Assembly (NCBI GenBank): GCA_034111025.1 | Contig: JAWUYB010000021.1 | Coordinates: 1-30,914 of the forward strand | Reading direction: 5' to 3' | Length of the DNA: 30,914 nucleotides | From: CAJXJP01 sp034111025 | Lineage (GTDB): Bacteria; Patescibacteriota; Gracilibacteria; BD1-5; UBA6164 | In this document: positions 18,793 to 29,955 of the stretch, in pieces | How positions within the stretch are numbered: position 1 is the stretch's first letter | How the letters are laid out: each line of letters opens with the position of its first letter | Program-made: the position numbers and the translations under genes | Notes under the pieces: generated by a model | What the model was told of the DNA's origin: nothing | The model's input: only the letters and a program-made list of their open reading frames with translations | Databases searched by the model: none

Positions 18793-20178
18793 ATGTCTCC
18801 AAAAATTGATCCAAAAAAGAATAATAAAGGTGTTCAAGAAATAAATTTAGATGAATTAGGTTTAGAAGTTCTTTCAAAAAATGAACTTGGTAAAATCGAT
18901 TTCGAGGAACCAACAGCAGAAGAGTTAATCATAGAAGAAAAAGAAATAAAAGAAGAAACTTTAGAAAAAATAGTTGATGATACAGTTATAAATGCTCTTA
19001 AAAAAGATAGTTCTGGTGAATCTGGAATGAAAGATAGAGATGATGATAAAAGAAGAGCGGGGAAAGGTTTAAAACAATTTTTAGATATAAAAGTTGATGA
19101 AAAAATTCTTGATGGAATGCCTGAAGAAATTCAAGAGCTCATGAAAAAAGGAAAAAAAGAAGGAAGTGTTACTCAAGATGAAGTAATGTCAGCAATACCT
19201 AATGTTGAAGAAGATTTAGAATTATTAGATGAAGTTTATACTAGATTTCTTAGTCTTGCTATTGATATCGTAGATACAATGGATAAAGATAACCTATTCG
19301 AATCAGAAAAGAAAACAGATAAAAAAGAAAAAAAAGCCTCTGTTTCACTTTCAGAAATTTCAGATGATTCTATTAGAATGTACCTAAATGAAATCGGAAG
19401 AGTAGAATTATTATCAAGTGAAGAAGAAATAACTTTATGAAAAAGAATTAGAGCATGAGATCAGGAATCAAGAAAAAAATTAGCTGCAGCTAATCTGAGA
19501 TTAGTTGTATCTATTGCAAAAAAATATATGTGAAGAGGTCTAGGCCTTCTAGATTTAATTCAAGAAGGTAATGTAGGTCTCTTTAGAGCAGTAGATAAGT
19601 TTGATCCAGATAAAGGTTTTAAATTTTCTACTTATGCAACATGGTGGATACGTCAATGAGTAACAAGAGCAATTGCTGATCAAGCAAGGACTATTAGAGT
19701 TCCTGTTCATATGATTGAAACAATTAATAAATTTACTCATACTTATAGAAGACTGACTCAAGAACTTACTCGCGAACCATTAATGGAAGAATTAGCGACA
19801 GAACTTGATATGGATATAAGAAAAGTAAGACAAATAATGAGAATTTCTCAAGATATATTATCACTTGATGCACCAGTAGGCTCAGAAGAAGACACATCTC
19901 TTTGAGATTTTATCGAGGATGATAAAAATCCTACTCCAGATAATCAAACAAATATGAATTTATTGAAAGATAATTTGTATGAAATGTTAGATTTTCTTAC
20001 TCCAAGAGAAAGAAAAATTATTATTATGAGATTTGGTTTAAATTGATGAGATGTACATACTCTCGAAGAAGTTTGAAAAGAATTTTGAGTAACAAGAGAA
20101 AGAATCAGGCAAATTGAAGCAAAAACATTAGAAAAATTAAAAGAACATCCAAATGCGGATAAAATTAGATTCTTTTAA
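18793..20178 (+). CDS. rpoD: Primary sigma factor RpoD (sigma-70)
   Basis: A 461-residue housekeeping sigma factor that directs RNA polymerase to -10/-35 promoters. The first about 190 residues are acidic and Lys/Glu-rich and do not look like a standard region 1.1. Region 1.2 begins at DSIRMYLNEIGRVELLSSEE; region 2 contains AAANLRLVVSIAKKYMGRGL, LLDLIQEGNVGLFRAVDKFD and FSTYATWWIRQGVTRAIADQ; region 3 contains TREPLMEELATELDMD; region 4 ends with LEEVGKEFGVTRERIRQIEA, the -35 recognition helix. Several conserved glycines (GRGL, RQGVT, EVGKEFGV) are TGA. The ATG at 18793 is preferred; a TTG two codons earlier is possible. It is downstream of dnaG behind a structured leader. Confidence 0.95.
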
Positions 20179-20190
20179 TTAATAAAATAT

Positions 20191-20222
20191 AAAAAAAGAA
20201 AGCCGATTGGCTTTCTTTTTTT
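20191..20222. terminator. Bidirectional terminator between rpoD and the giant surface protein
   Basis: AAAAAAAGAAAGCC (20191-20204) pairs perfectly with GGCTTTCTTTTTTT (20209-20222), loop GATT. It lies between two convergent stop codons (20176-20178 plus, 20224-20226 minus) and can terminate both. Confidence 0.9.
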
Positions 20223-20223
20223 A

Positions 20224-23200
20224 TTACTCAGATTTATTTTCAAATAATGGAGGTGGTGTACTTTGAATATTCGGATTATATTCAATAATCATAGGATAAG
20301 CAAAGTTGTCATTTCAATAACTATAGTAAGAATTACCTCAGTTATACACATTATTTTTCAATGTATCTGGATCGCTATTATCATATGTAAAATATCTTCT
20401 CAAGAAGTTCAAATCATATTTTCTTGCCTCATTTAAATCACAAGTTACTGTAACATAGTAAGGACATTTTGGTATAATTGAACCTCAAATTGTATTTTCT
20501 GAGAACAATGTTCCATATAGATAAAATTGATTCTTCAGAATTGTTGTTCATATTGAGCCATCTATTTCTCCATCTATAGTTGTATAACTCATGAGTGCCT
20601 TATCAGCATAATATATACCGGCTAGATGGGTTACTGATGGATCTAAGTATATATTTCAACCTAGTCATCAATCATCACTTAATACTACCACTCATAACAT
20701 ATCTGTTGATTTGTTTGAATATGTAATATTTCATTTAATATATGCATTTCATCATTTAATAATAATCGTTTTTACTCATCATGCTATTAAATCTGATGAT
20801 GATCATATTTCTACAATCTTGTTTACAGATCATGTTACATCATAGTAAAGAATGGTATTATTTCTTAATCTTGTCCCATTTAGATTTGACCAACTTGTTC
20901 AAGCCATATTCGTAATTAATCATGCCGTGGCTCACGATACATTTTTAGTTTCTAGTATTGCTTGTTTACGAATCAGTTCTCTTAATCATGCTTTTGAATT
21001 ATTTCATACTGCATAGAGATCTGTTCATGATTGACCTATCGTAATATCTGCTTGGGTTTTTGATTGAATTCTTCACAGTACTTTTAATCAGACTTGATTT
21101 GTATTTATTAGATTTGTTCCATCTACATAACGAGTCTTCCCTACTGTATTTGTATCATAAGAAACTATATGTCCATTGAGAACATAACTCATATGTGATG
21201 ATACGTATGTTGGTAAACTCGTATCTATTGCTCAAATTACATGACTAATCTTAACATCAAAGTTTTTTGATGATGGAAGTGTTCATAAGTCTTGTAATGG
21301 TATAACATCTGTTTGATGTCATTCTGTAATAGTAATAGCTGAACTATTAGGTTCGTAAATTAAGTCATAGTTTGGATGAGCTATATTATTACTCTCTCCA
21401 TTTGTTTGACCAAATCATAATCTAACTGAACTACTCGATATAGTTACTGGTGAACCTACTGCTCTATTTACTGTAAGTATTACAGTTTGAACCGTATCAG
21501 CAAATATTCATAGAGAAAGATCTCATGTGAATTCTGCTAAATATAGTGGTTTAAATACAAATCATATATCTGTTTTTCATCCATCGAATACTACAGAACC
21601 TGAATGTGTTGCTGCTATATATGTTGAAGAATCTTGTCTTATCATATAGTCTATATCATGGATAGTCATATCTCCATTTGCCCATTGTCTCCCATCTGTA
21701 GCTCCACTTAAGAATGTTGGAGTATAGACTTGGAAGTCATAATCATAAATACCGTCTGATGATGATTCATCTGATAGTGTTGTTGTTGTATTTAATAAGT
21801 TTGAGAATACTCATGGAGTACTTGGTCTATCTAAGAATACCCCATCACTTGGACTCGTACTATATTGATCTAATTTTAGATTATTGGTAACATCAAATCT
21901 AAAATCAACTTCTCTATTAATATCAACTGCTGGAATTATTTGATTCCCAAATCTATCTTCTAATTCGAGTCTTAATAATCTATTTTCTCCATCAGCTATA
22001 TGATTTACATCCAGTTGATTGGTAGTGACATCATTTTTTGCCAATGATGCTCCATCTGAATCTGATATAGTAGATGAATTTGCAAATACATAGTAGAGAA
22101 CATGTGGTAATCATACTCATCCTAATGGATCTGTAATTATATTCCCTGCTTGATCTTCTACTTTTGTAATCTTAAATGAATATTGTCTGTATCAATCAGC
22201 ATTTCTATTTAAATCTACATTCGTCATATCTGCTGATATTGTCAGTACTTCTGAATTTCATGCATCATTATCACTTGTGGATTGTAATAATCAACCATAA
22301 CTTGATACGGTAGATGAATTTTCAAAGTATCATTCTATCATACTTATTGGTGATCATCCATCTCTCACAGCTGTGATTGAACTAACATGTACATCTGCTA
22401 ATAATTGAGATCACGTAACTGGTGATGGTAGTGTATTAGTTAGATCAGTGAAATCTGGTGTATCTTTATCTATACCTACTGTATATACAGGTGAATATAC
22501 ATACCCATTTGTTGCTATATCTCTTACTCTTGAACAAACATACCTCACACTTTCATTTCAAATAGTCTCATTGAAAGCTATTCAAGTTCAGTTATAATTA
22601 TTCCATGTTCAACCTGTATTACAAGTAAATGTAGAAGTTTGCACTCTATATTGACGTGTAGAATTATCACATCCACTATTACTAGGTGATAATGTATCAC
22701 TACAGTTTATAACTCATCTTACATCATAATTTACCCATGAATCTGGAGTATATACTACAGCTGATCATGATTCATTAAATGACATTGTTGTATCAGGATT
22801 TTTATCTTCAATTTTCACAATAATAGATCAAATTGGACTGGCATTTCATGCGTTATCCCATGTTTGATAACGAAGTGTGTTATCTATATCAGGTCATACT
22901 GGTATAGTTGTAATACCTGGACCAGATGTAAGATTTCCTACAGAAACATTACATAAATTTCCCCAACAATATCTTGTTGATTGAATTAATGATATTGAAT
23001 TTGCTGACGAAGCATTAGGGTCAACAGGAGTAAGAGTAATTGTTGTTCATACATTCGTCCATACATTATCAGGCACATAATTATCTGTAATGGTTGGGTT
23101 ATCATCATCAAATTTATATATTCCATTCCATTGATTATTGTTTCATGCTATATCTCTTGTACATAAATATAAAGTATGTGTTCATTGGTCATTTCAAGGA

Positions 23201-25386
23201 ATAGTTGCAGATGTTATATTTTGACCATTACTAAATATCGTTCCAGATGCTCTACAAGTAGCATCATCTGAATCCCAAGAGTATTTTCTATAACTTACCC
23301 CACTTCAACCTGTATCAGCAGCAGAAAGTGTAATATTCATAGCCATATTAGATCTCCATATTGTTGGAGATGAGTTATTAGCTGAAATAGTTGGATTTGT
23401 TGTATCGACTTTTACAGCAATACTTCAAATAGCACTTGCATTTCAGGCAACATCCCATGTTTGATAACGTAGAGTATTATCTATTTGTCCTGTTGCAGGT
23501 ATTGATGTTCAGACTGTTCATCCAGATGGATTACATCCAGAATTCCAACAATATCTTGTTGTACTGATAGATGAAGATGGTGACGCATCTGCTGGAGTTA
23601 ATGTGATTGTCGTTCATATATTATTCCATATATTATCATATGTATAGTTATCTGTAATAGTTGGAATAATTTTATCTAATCTATACATTCCACTCCATGT
23701 TCAAGTATTCCCTGCATTATCTCTCGCACATAAATATAACGTTTGTTGTCAGTTTGACGACTTAATTATGTTAGTACCATTTGAATATACAGTACCTCAA
23801 GAAGTACATGTTCAATTTATGGTATTTGTCCAACTATATCTCGCTTGCGTTAATGCACTTACACCAGAATCTGATGCACTTAAATTAATAGATATATTAC
23901 TATTCATCCATGTAGTAGATGAACTAGTGGCACTCACTACTGGGTTAATTTTATCAATATTTCATACATTATATGATGCAGTTCTAGTGTTACCTGCATT
24001 ATCTCTTATAGTAATTGATCCCGAAGTATTTCATGTAAATATTCTAGAATATGTATTTCATACTCTAGCCCATGAAGCAATTCAAACCATATTACATCCA
24101 CTTGATCAATAAGAAGCAGTTGCTGCAGCGTCTGAGCAAGTAATACTAACATTTACATTACTATTTGTCCAACTACTTGGTGTATATACAACATTATAAT
24201 TAGGATTTATTTTATCTATATTAGTAATATTATAAGCAGTGGCATCACTGTTTCAAGCATTATCATAAACATATAATGTTCATGCTCAATTAACTGTTCT
24301 CACAGTAGAAAATGTACCTGATGAACATCCTGTTTGCCCATCACTACATGAAGCTGAAACAGTTACGTTACCATTTGTCCATCCGCTAGGTGAATTACTT
24401 GTAGATCATGCTACGGGGTCTGTTGTATCAATACACACAGAACCAGACTTAGACCAACCAGAATCACATAACCATGGACAATTATTTGAACCATTTCCAT
24501 CACCAGTATAATATGAATTGGCTGGTTTATTTGTACAATTAAAACGAGTATTATGTGGATTTAAAGAATAGTTACCTACTCATACTGCAGTACATGTTCC
24601 ATTTGATGATTCATAAGCATCTGTTCAACATTTATCTGAATATGTATAACCACAAGAATTTGAACCATTCCCATCACTCGTATAGTAATAATTTCTACTT
24701 GTGTTATCAGAAGGAGAATTGGAACATATATATCTTGTATTATTATTATTAGGTGAATATCTACCCGTACCTACTGTACTACATGTTCCATTTGATGATT
24801 CATATCTATCTGTTCCACAATCATCTGTATAAGAAGTAGCAGGACAATTATTTGATCCATTTCCATCTCAAGTATAATAATAATTTCTACTTGCATTATC
24901 TCATTGTGAGTTGGAACATGTATATCTTGTATTATTGTTATTAGGTGAATATCTCCCCGTACCTACTCAACTACATGTTCCATTTGAAGACTCGTAAGTA
25001 TCTGTTCCACATTTATGTGTATAAGAAGTAGCAGGGCAATTATTTGATCCATTCCCATCTCAAGTATAATAATAATTTCTACTTGCATTATCTCATTGTG
25101 AATTTGAACATGTATATCTTGAATCATTATTACTTGGTGAATAATATCAAGTTCATACAGCTGCACATGAAGATCCATTATAATATTGGTCAGTTCCACA
25201 GTATGCAACACATGTAAGAGTTCAAGGACATCAAACATTACTTAATCAAGATGGAGAAACAGTTGCAGATCAACATGATGCTGAAGAACTACAAGTATAA
25301 CTTGGAGTACTTACTACATATGCTGAAACATCTATATAACTAAATATTGATAGAAATATTATAACCAGTATATGAAATAACTTCAT
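20224..25386 (-). CDS. Giant secreted surface protein with Cys-rich and Ig-like repeats
   Basis: A 1720-residue exported protein, uninterrupted when UGA is Gly. Residues 1-21 are a signal peptide (MKLFHILVIIFLSIFSYIDV). Residues about 50-300 are tandem Cys-rich units of 64 residues with motifs YYYTGDGNGSNNCP, CGTD, YESSNGTC and GTGRYSPNNNNTRY. Residues about 320-970 are Ig-like modules joined by DKINP or DTTNP linkers, with recurring AGN near their ends (DNAGNT, DVAGNAS). Residues about 1090-1720 form a different, beta-rich region with few Cys, including an AIIKGGN-like stretch reminiscent of a beta-helix. No LPXTG or C-terminal transmembrane anchor is seen. Such proteins in host-attached CPR bacteria are thought to be adhesins; that role is inferred. 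It has no Shine-Dalgarno and stands alone between a terminator and a divergent gene. Confidence 0.85.
22795..23960 (-). repeat. Two-module higher-order repeat of Ig-like domains
   Basis: Within the giant protein, two different Ig-like modules alternate A-B-A-B. Type A (about residues 476-566 and 664-761) has a core with SWTN or SWDS and TLYLC plus RDNAGN or RDIAGN. Type B (569-663 and 762-865) starts TITDNY, has W-NxGTTITLTP and ends RYQTWD-AGNAS-IGSI. The unit is about 590-600 bp, with clear nucleotide similarity between copies (for example around 22850-22890 and 23450-23490). This points to duplication of a two-domain block. Confidence 0.65.
24560..25200 (-). repeat. Tandem 192-bp repeats encoding Cys-rich 64-residue units
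   Basis: At least three consecutive copies with a spacing of exactly 192 bp; the same word (ttatttgatccat or a close variant) occurs at about 24656, 24848 and 25040. Each copy encodes 64 residues, keeping the reading frame. The two copies nearest the N-terminus are almost identical at the nucleotide level, which implies recent duplication or gene conversion; flanking partial copies are more diverged. Confidence 0.8.
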
Positions 25387-25560
25387 AATAATATTTTTAG
25401 GACTTAAAATATACTATTTATAATTACACCATATATATATTATATATTCAAAGAAATTAGATATACATATTATGTATTTATATTATAAATAATATTATTC
25501 TTTTATTTGTTTTTAGAACTAAATATTCTATAATTTGACTATATACCTTAATCTACACAA
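25387..25560. promoter_or_regulatory. Divergent promoter region between the surface protein and the prepilin peptidase
   Basis: An A/T-only style spacer. Many TATAAT-like words exist on both strands, so individual promoters cannot be chosen. No inverted repeat with clear operator character and no small gene were seen. Confidence 0.3.
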
Positions 25561-26916
25561 ATGATTATAATATTTCTAATATTTTATTATATTTTTATAT
25601 GAATCAACATATATATACTTATTAATGATTATATTAATAAAAAAATACCTAATAAATGCTTAATATATTTATTATGTATTTTACCTATATTTTGATTTTT
25701 ATTACCTGTTGTTCTCAATCAAACAGTTGAGTTATTTTTTATAACATACTTTTTTATATCGTTTATTGTAACTTTTTTGTTATATTATTTTTGAATATGG
25801 GGAGCTTGAGATGCAAAATATTTACTTGTGCTTAGTTTGTTTTTACCTCAAATAGGAATCCTAACATTTATTGCAAATATAGCTATTCTAACCCTTGGAT
25901 ATTTATTATTATTTTTTATATTATTTTATTTAAAAAAAATTACATACGATATTATAAAATGATGAAATTTTACACAATCAGTTTATATTGATTTAAAAGA
26001 AAAATTTTATTATAAATTTATTGCTGAACATAAACTGAATCATAAATCATTAATACAAATTATTTGATCATCACTATTAAAATTTCTTGTAATATTTACT
26101 AGTTTAAGATTATTAAAAATTTATGTATTTGATCAATATATATTAAATTATTATTATTCAATTTTAGATAATCAAAATGTTGTTACAAATTTATTAAATC
26201 ATTCCATATTACTATTTTTCGTTATTTGAGTTTCTATTTTCTTATTTTATTTTATCATTCAAAAAGGTTATAACTATATTTATAATAAGATATTAAATTT
26301 TACTCATTTTATTTTATTGCCTAAAGTGAATATAGATAAAAAATATTCTAAAGATATACTTATAGTATTTATGTTAATTATTCTCATCATACCAATTATT
26401 ATAGAATATAATCATAACCCTCTAGAGATATCAGATAACTTATATTTAATAGCTTCTTATTATCTGTGATTTTATATAATATTTAAAATATTTTATTATT
26501 TATACAAAATTACTTTTCAAGTGAGTGAAATGGAAATGGTAGATATAAGAAAATTAAAAGTATGAGATATTATTGATAAATGATACCTTATTGATAGGTT
26601 TGCAAATGAAAATTGTTTATGAGCATTTAATAATACAAAATGATTTATGTATCCAAGCCCTAAAAGATATATAAATAATCTCGAAAATCCTATCGACAAA
26701 ATAGCAATAAGAGATATAAAAAAAGCATATAGAGTTGTTAATAAAATGCATGATAATTGAAGTGAGAATCCTCTCAATACAATAAAAACACTCAAAACTT
26801 TTGCCTTTTCATGATATATTTTTTGAGGTTTTATTATTAGTTATTTATATTCTGATGAAGTATTTAAAGCTATTATGAATTATATTATAAGCATAATAAA
26901 AAGTCTCTATTCATAA
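25561..26916 (+). CDS. Archaeal-type GxGD (A24) prepilin peptidase-like membrane protein
   Basis: A 451-residue polytopic membrane protein. The two catalytic Asp of A24 peptidases are visible: Asp23 in LINDYINKKIPN (the D-x6-IPN motif after the first helix) and Asp84 in IWGAGDAKYL (GxGD). Three to four helices complete this core by about residue 120. Further helices follow at about 155-300. The last about 130 residues hold IRKLKVGDIIDKGYLIDRF and TLKTFAFSGYIFGGFIISY, similar in order to the C-terminal domain of archaeal PibD/FlaK-type enzymes (LKxGD, then a Pro/Phe-rich membrane end). It would cleave class III signal peptides of pilins. No CxxC or N-methyltransferase domain is seen and no pilin gene is adjacent. 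It is divergent from the giant surface protein. Confidence 0.75.
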
Positions 26917-26930
26917 ATAGAGACTTTTTT
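26898..26930. terminator. Bidirectional terminator shared by the prepilin peptidase and HExxH genes
   Basis: AAAAAGTCTCTAT (26898-26910) pairs perfectly with ATAGAGACTTTTT (26917-26929). The plus-strand stop TAA (26914-26916) is in the loop and the minus-strand stop (26929-26931) touches the other edge, so one structure ends both convergent transcripts. Confidence 0.85.
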
Positions 26931-28023
26931 AATATTTAAAATTTGGATAATTTTTATTTACTTCTTCAAAATGTTCTTTTTCCCTATAAATTGCATTATG
27001 AATTATACTTTTATCAATATTCAAAGATTGGAAAACACTATCTGTTAATCTCATTACATAATAGATTTCTGTCATTATATTTTCTCCTAGTTCTGTAAAA
27101 TCTGCATATTTTTTAAGTACTTTGTATGTGATTTTATTTTTTATATAATATAAAACTATTTTTTCTAGCCAATGTTCAGATCTGATGCTTCAATTTTTAT
27201 ATGCCTTCATAAGTATATAAATAGTTGGTACAAATGCGTGTATGGCTAAAAATACTCCTTTTACATGCCTTGCATCAGGTCTAAATGGAGAATAATAATT
27301 TTCTTCCATTGAATTTAATATGATTTTATCGAATTGGAATAATAAATGTAATTTATTATGTGATGATTCATGAATTATAGCTTCTAAGTTTGATAATTCA
27401 GGTTGATCTATTCATAATGTATATCACATGTATAAGTGACCAATACATGGTTTATGGGAAGCTGAGTTATGTAGATTATGACTTGTTCATAATGGTATAA
27501 TTTTTTGGATTATAGTATTTAATTCATCATAGAAACCATCATCTACAATTTTTAATAATTCAAATGTTTTTGTATATATTTCTATCCATTGAGTTTCAGA
27601 CTTTTCTCACCATCATAATATTCCTCATGTTTCTTTATGTTGAGGGTGAGCATCAAATTTAGCATATGGATTTAAATCATTTAAAGTAAGTTTAATATTA
27701 GTATTTCAAATATTTACTCCTTTCATATAAGTTAATTCTGATTTACTTCAACTAAAAAGTGTTATTATTTCATCATCTAATATTCTTTTTATAGTTATAT
27801 ATTCTTTATTTTCATTGTTTTTTAAAGTATCTAATCTGTTAATCAGTGATGATATATCTCAATTAATAATAAAATCTTTATTATTATCTATTTCAATAAG
27901 AGTATTGTATATATCTATAGAAATAACATTTTTTAATCTTTCAAGTAATAAATAATAATATTTATCTAAATAAAATGCTAACATTTCATTATTTTTTTTT
28001 CATAATACATAATAATTTATCAT
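26929..28023 (-). CDS. HExxH-type putative peptide beta-hydroxylase (TIGR04267-like)
   Basis: A 364-residue protein with a metal-binding motif HESSH at 218-222 in IIHESSHNKLHLL, followed at 243-264 by YYSPFRPDARHVKGVFLAIH and AF. The order HExxHNKL, YYSPxRxDxR, G-x-x-H-AF is the hallmark of the HEXXH motif putative peptide-modification family (TIGR04267), now described as 2-oxoglutarate-dependent HExxH-type peptide beta-hydroxylases. His262 is a possible third ligand. The enzymes typically modify ribosomal peptides and are found beside radical SAM or other RiPP enzymes, as here. No transmembrane segment is seen. The N-terminal 200 residues, as in the family, are poorly conserved. It is the last gene of a three-gene minus-strand run, 30 bp after the glycosyltransferase. 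A general metallopeptidase is the main alternative. Confidence 0.78.
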
Positions 28024-28053
28024 AATATTTTATTTAATTTTAAACTATATTAA

Positions 28054-28869
28054 CTAATAAATGAGTTTATTTTCCTTTCAGTATAATCTATCATTTATAA
28101 TGATAGATTTTTTTATTAAAAAACTTAAGTCAGTTTTTTCTTTATTTAATCAGGCTTCTTCTAATAAATCTAATAATTTTGTATACTTCCTGATATATAA
28201 TCTATGAATATAAGGGATGTTTTTTAGAACAAAGTCTATATCTTCAGTTTTATTTTCTATAATTGAGTATTTAATAATATCTAATGCAATATTAGAATTA
28301 CTTTTATCATTTATAAATAATTCTAAGTATGAATGAATATCATACCATAATTTTCACTTAGGATTAAAACTATGAATAAAAAATACATCATTATAAGTTA
28401 TACATGTGGTTTGATTATTATTATAATAATCCAGTATTTCATGAGTTTTCCAAATCCATTTATATCAACAATGATTTTTGACTATTTTAAGTTTTTTATT
28501 CTGACTATATAAGTATCATCATACTAAATTTTTTATTACTATATGTATACAATCAATCCTTTTATCTAATCTATTTAAATTATATATTAATTTTTGAATA
28601 TATTCTCTCTCAAAATATTCATCTGCATCTAACCATAATATATAATCTCATTCAGCATATTTCTGACAAAAATTTCTAGCAGATGAAAAATCATTATTCC
28701 AATTATAATAATAAATTTTATCTGTATATTGTTTAGCAATTTCAATTGTAGAATCATTAGATCAAGTATCTGTAATAATTATTTCATCTGCATATGGTGC
28801 TATTGATTCTAAACATCTACTTAAGTATTGTTCTTCATTTTTGACAATCAAACAAACTGAGAGTTTCAT
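28054..28869 (-). CDS. Family 2 glycosyltransferase
   Basis: A 271-residue GT-A fold glycosyltransferase. The N-terminal MKLSVCLIVKNEEQYLSRCL, DEIIITDTGSNDST (nucleotide-sugar binding; its Gly is TGA) and the metal-binding DAD in YILWLDADEYF (Asp81, Asp83) are typical of GT2. The acceptor half contains HCGYKWIWKTHE and a helical tail. Its layout, a GT2 domain followed by helices, is shared with glycosyltransferases that modify peptides such as SunS, but also with many polysaccharide enzymes. Its start codon overlaps the stop of the radical SAM gene (TAATG), so the two are translationally coupled. That coupling and the HExxH gene downstream suggest that its acceptor could be a peptide; this is inference. 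Confidence 0.88.
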
Positions 28870-29807
28870 TATTTTTTAATTTTATTAACTATATCTAGTT
28901 TTTCTTGTTTCGTACGTTTTTGTGGGTAAACATCTACAAAATCATAAAATTTATTGTGTTCATATATTCAAGAACATATATTATTTAAATCACACTTAGA
29001 ACATTTATCTAGTTTTTCATGTTCCCACTCGGTTTCATGAATCATTTCTCTAAAATCTAAGAAATGTACAATACGCTCTTCATCTTTTACTAATTTACGT
29101 GTTTCTGTTGAACAATATTCAAATCATGGAATATAACAAAGGGGCATTTTTTCTACTCTAAAAGTTTTATTTTGAGATTCTAAAAGTACCAATGCGGCAT
29201 TAAGCGATGGTTTAAATCTATCAAAGTTTGGTAGAGTTGACCGAGCAGTATCAGTTTTTCTCATCATTTCAGGATCTAGATTATTCCAAACAAAATGAGA
29301 TATCGGTGGGAATAATTTTGTTAAAAATTGAACAGTTTTATCAAGGTGTGTTTCATTGTAATGATTAATAACAGTGTTTATCTGAACTCTGATTCAAGAG
29401 TTTAATGCATTTGTTATAGACATCATTAATTTTTTCCAACTCCCTGGTGTATCAGTTAAAAAATCATGAATTTTTTCATGGCATGAATAAACCGAAAAAT
29501 GTATTAATTCTAAACCAGAATCTCCTAATTTTTTAACAAAATCTTTATTAGAAGTCATCATACCATTAGAAATCATTCTATTTCATAGGCCTATCTTTTT
29601 TGAATACGCTATCCATTTACTTAAATCTGGTGACAAAGTAGGTTCTCATCAAGTAAATATCACTCAATGATAACCTCTCTTTACAAAATCATCCAAAAGT
29701 TCTATTCCTCTATCATAAGAAATATTGTTACCATTTGATGGATTACTACAAAAATGACAAGCATTATTACAATGTCTATTTACTTGAATGTATCAAATGT
29801 TTGCCAT
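28869..29807 (-). CDS. Radical SAM enzyme with a C-terminal SPASM-like cysteine cluster
   Basis: A 312-residue radical SAM protein. The iron-sulfur motif CxxxCxxC is at Cys13, Cys17 and Cys20 in RHCNNACHFC, GGEPT is at 53-57 (both Gly are TGA), and ISNGMMTS is a further core strand. A short C-terminal cluster has CYIPGFEYC and then CSKCDLNNIC (about 277-286), resembling SPASM or twitch auxiliary iron-sulfur sites. No B12-binding domain is present. Such enzymes make thioether, C-C or epimerised linkages in peptides; the exact reaction is unknown. It is the first gene of a unit radical SAM - glycosyltransferase - HExxH, with its stop codon overlapping the glycosyltransferase start. The ATG at 29807 gives a short N-terminus as expected without a RiPP recognition domain. 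Confidence 0.9.
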
Positions 29808-29898
29808 AAATAATTGTTTATAAATATTTTTTTAATAAGATGATATTATTATATAAAAACAATATAAAAATGAAAGTTTTTTGAAATATAAAATTGTG

Positions 29899-29904
29899 TT
29901 AAAA
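29899..29904 (+). promoter_or_regulatory. Possible plus-strand -10 (TAAAAT) upstream of the orphan frame
   Basis: TAAAAT occurs in the context TTGTGTTAAAATAAGG, resembling the TAAAATAA context upstream of the EF-hand gene at about 16040. It would start a plus-strand transcript near 29911 running toward 30183. The -35 is not clear and the assignment is weak. Confidence 0.3.
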
Positions 29905-29955
29905 TAAGGCAAAGCAAATAGATAAGCTTTATTTTAATAACATAAATATACCTAG

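Noticed and set aside
23768..24112. 114-codon plus-strand frame
   Set aside because: Antisense to the repeat region of the giant surface protein, with composition explained by that gene.
24560..25200. Regular 192-bp repeats considered as a CRISPR or satellite array
   Set aside because: The repeats are in frame within one long coding sequence and encode Cys-rich protein units; there are no short repeats with unique spacers.
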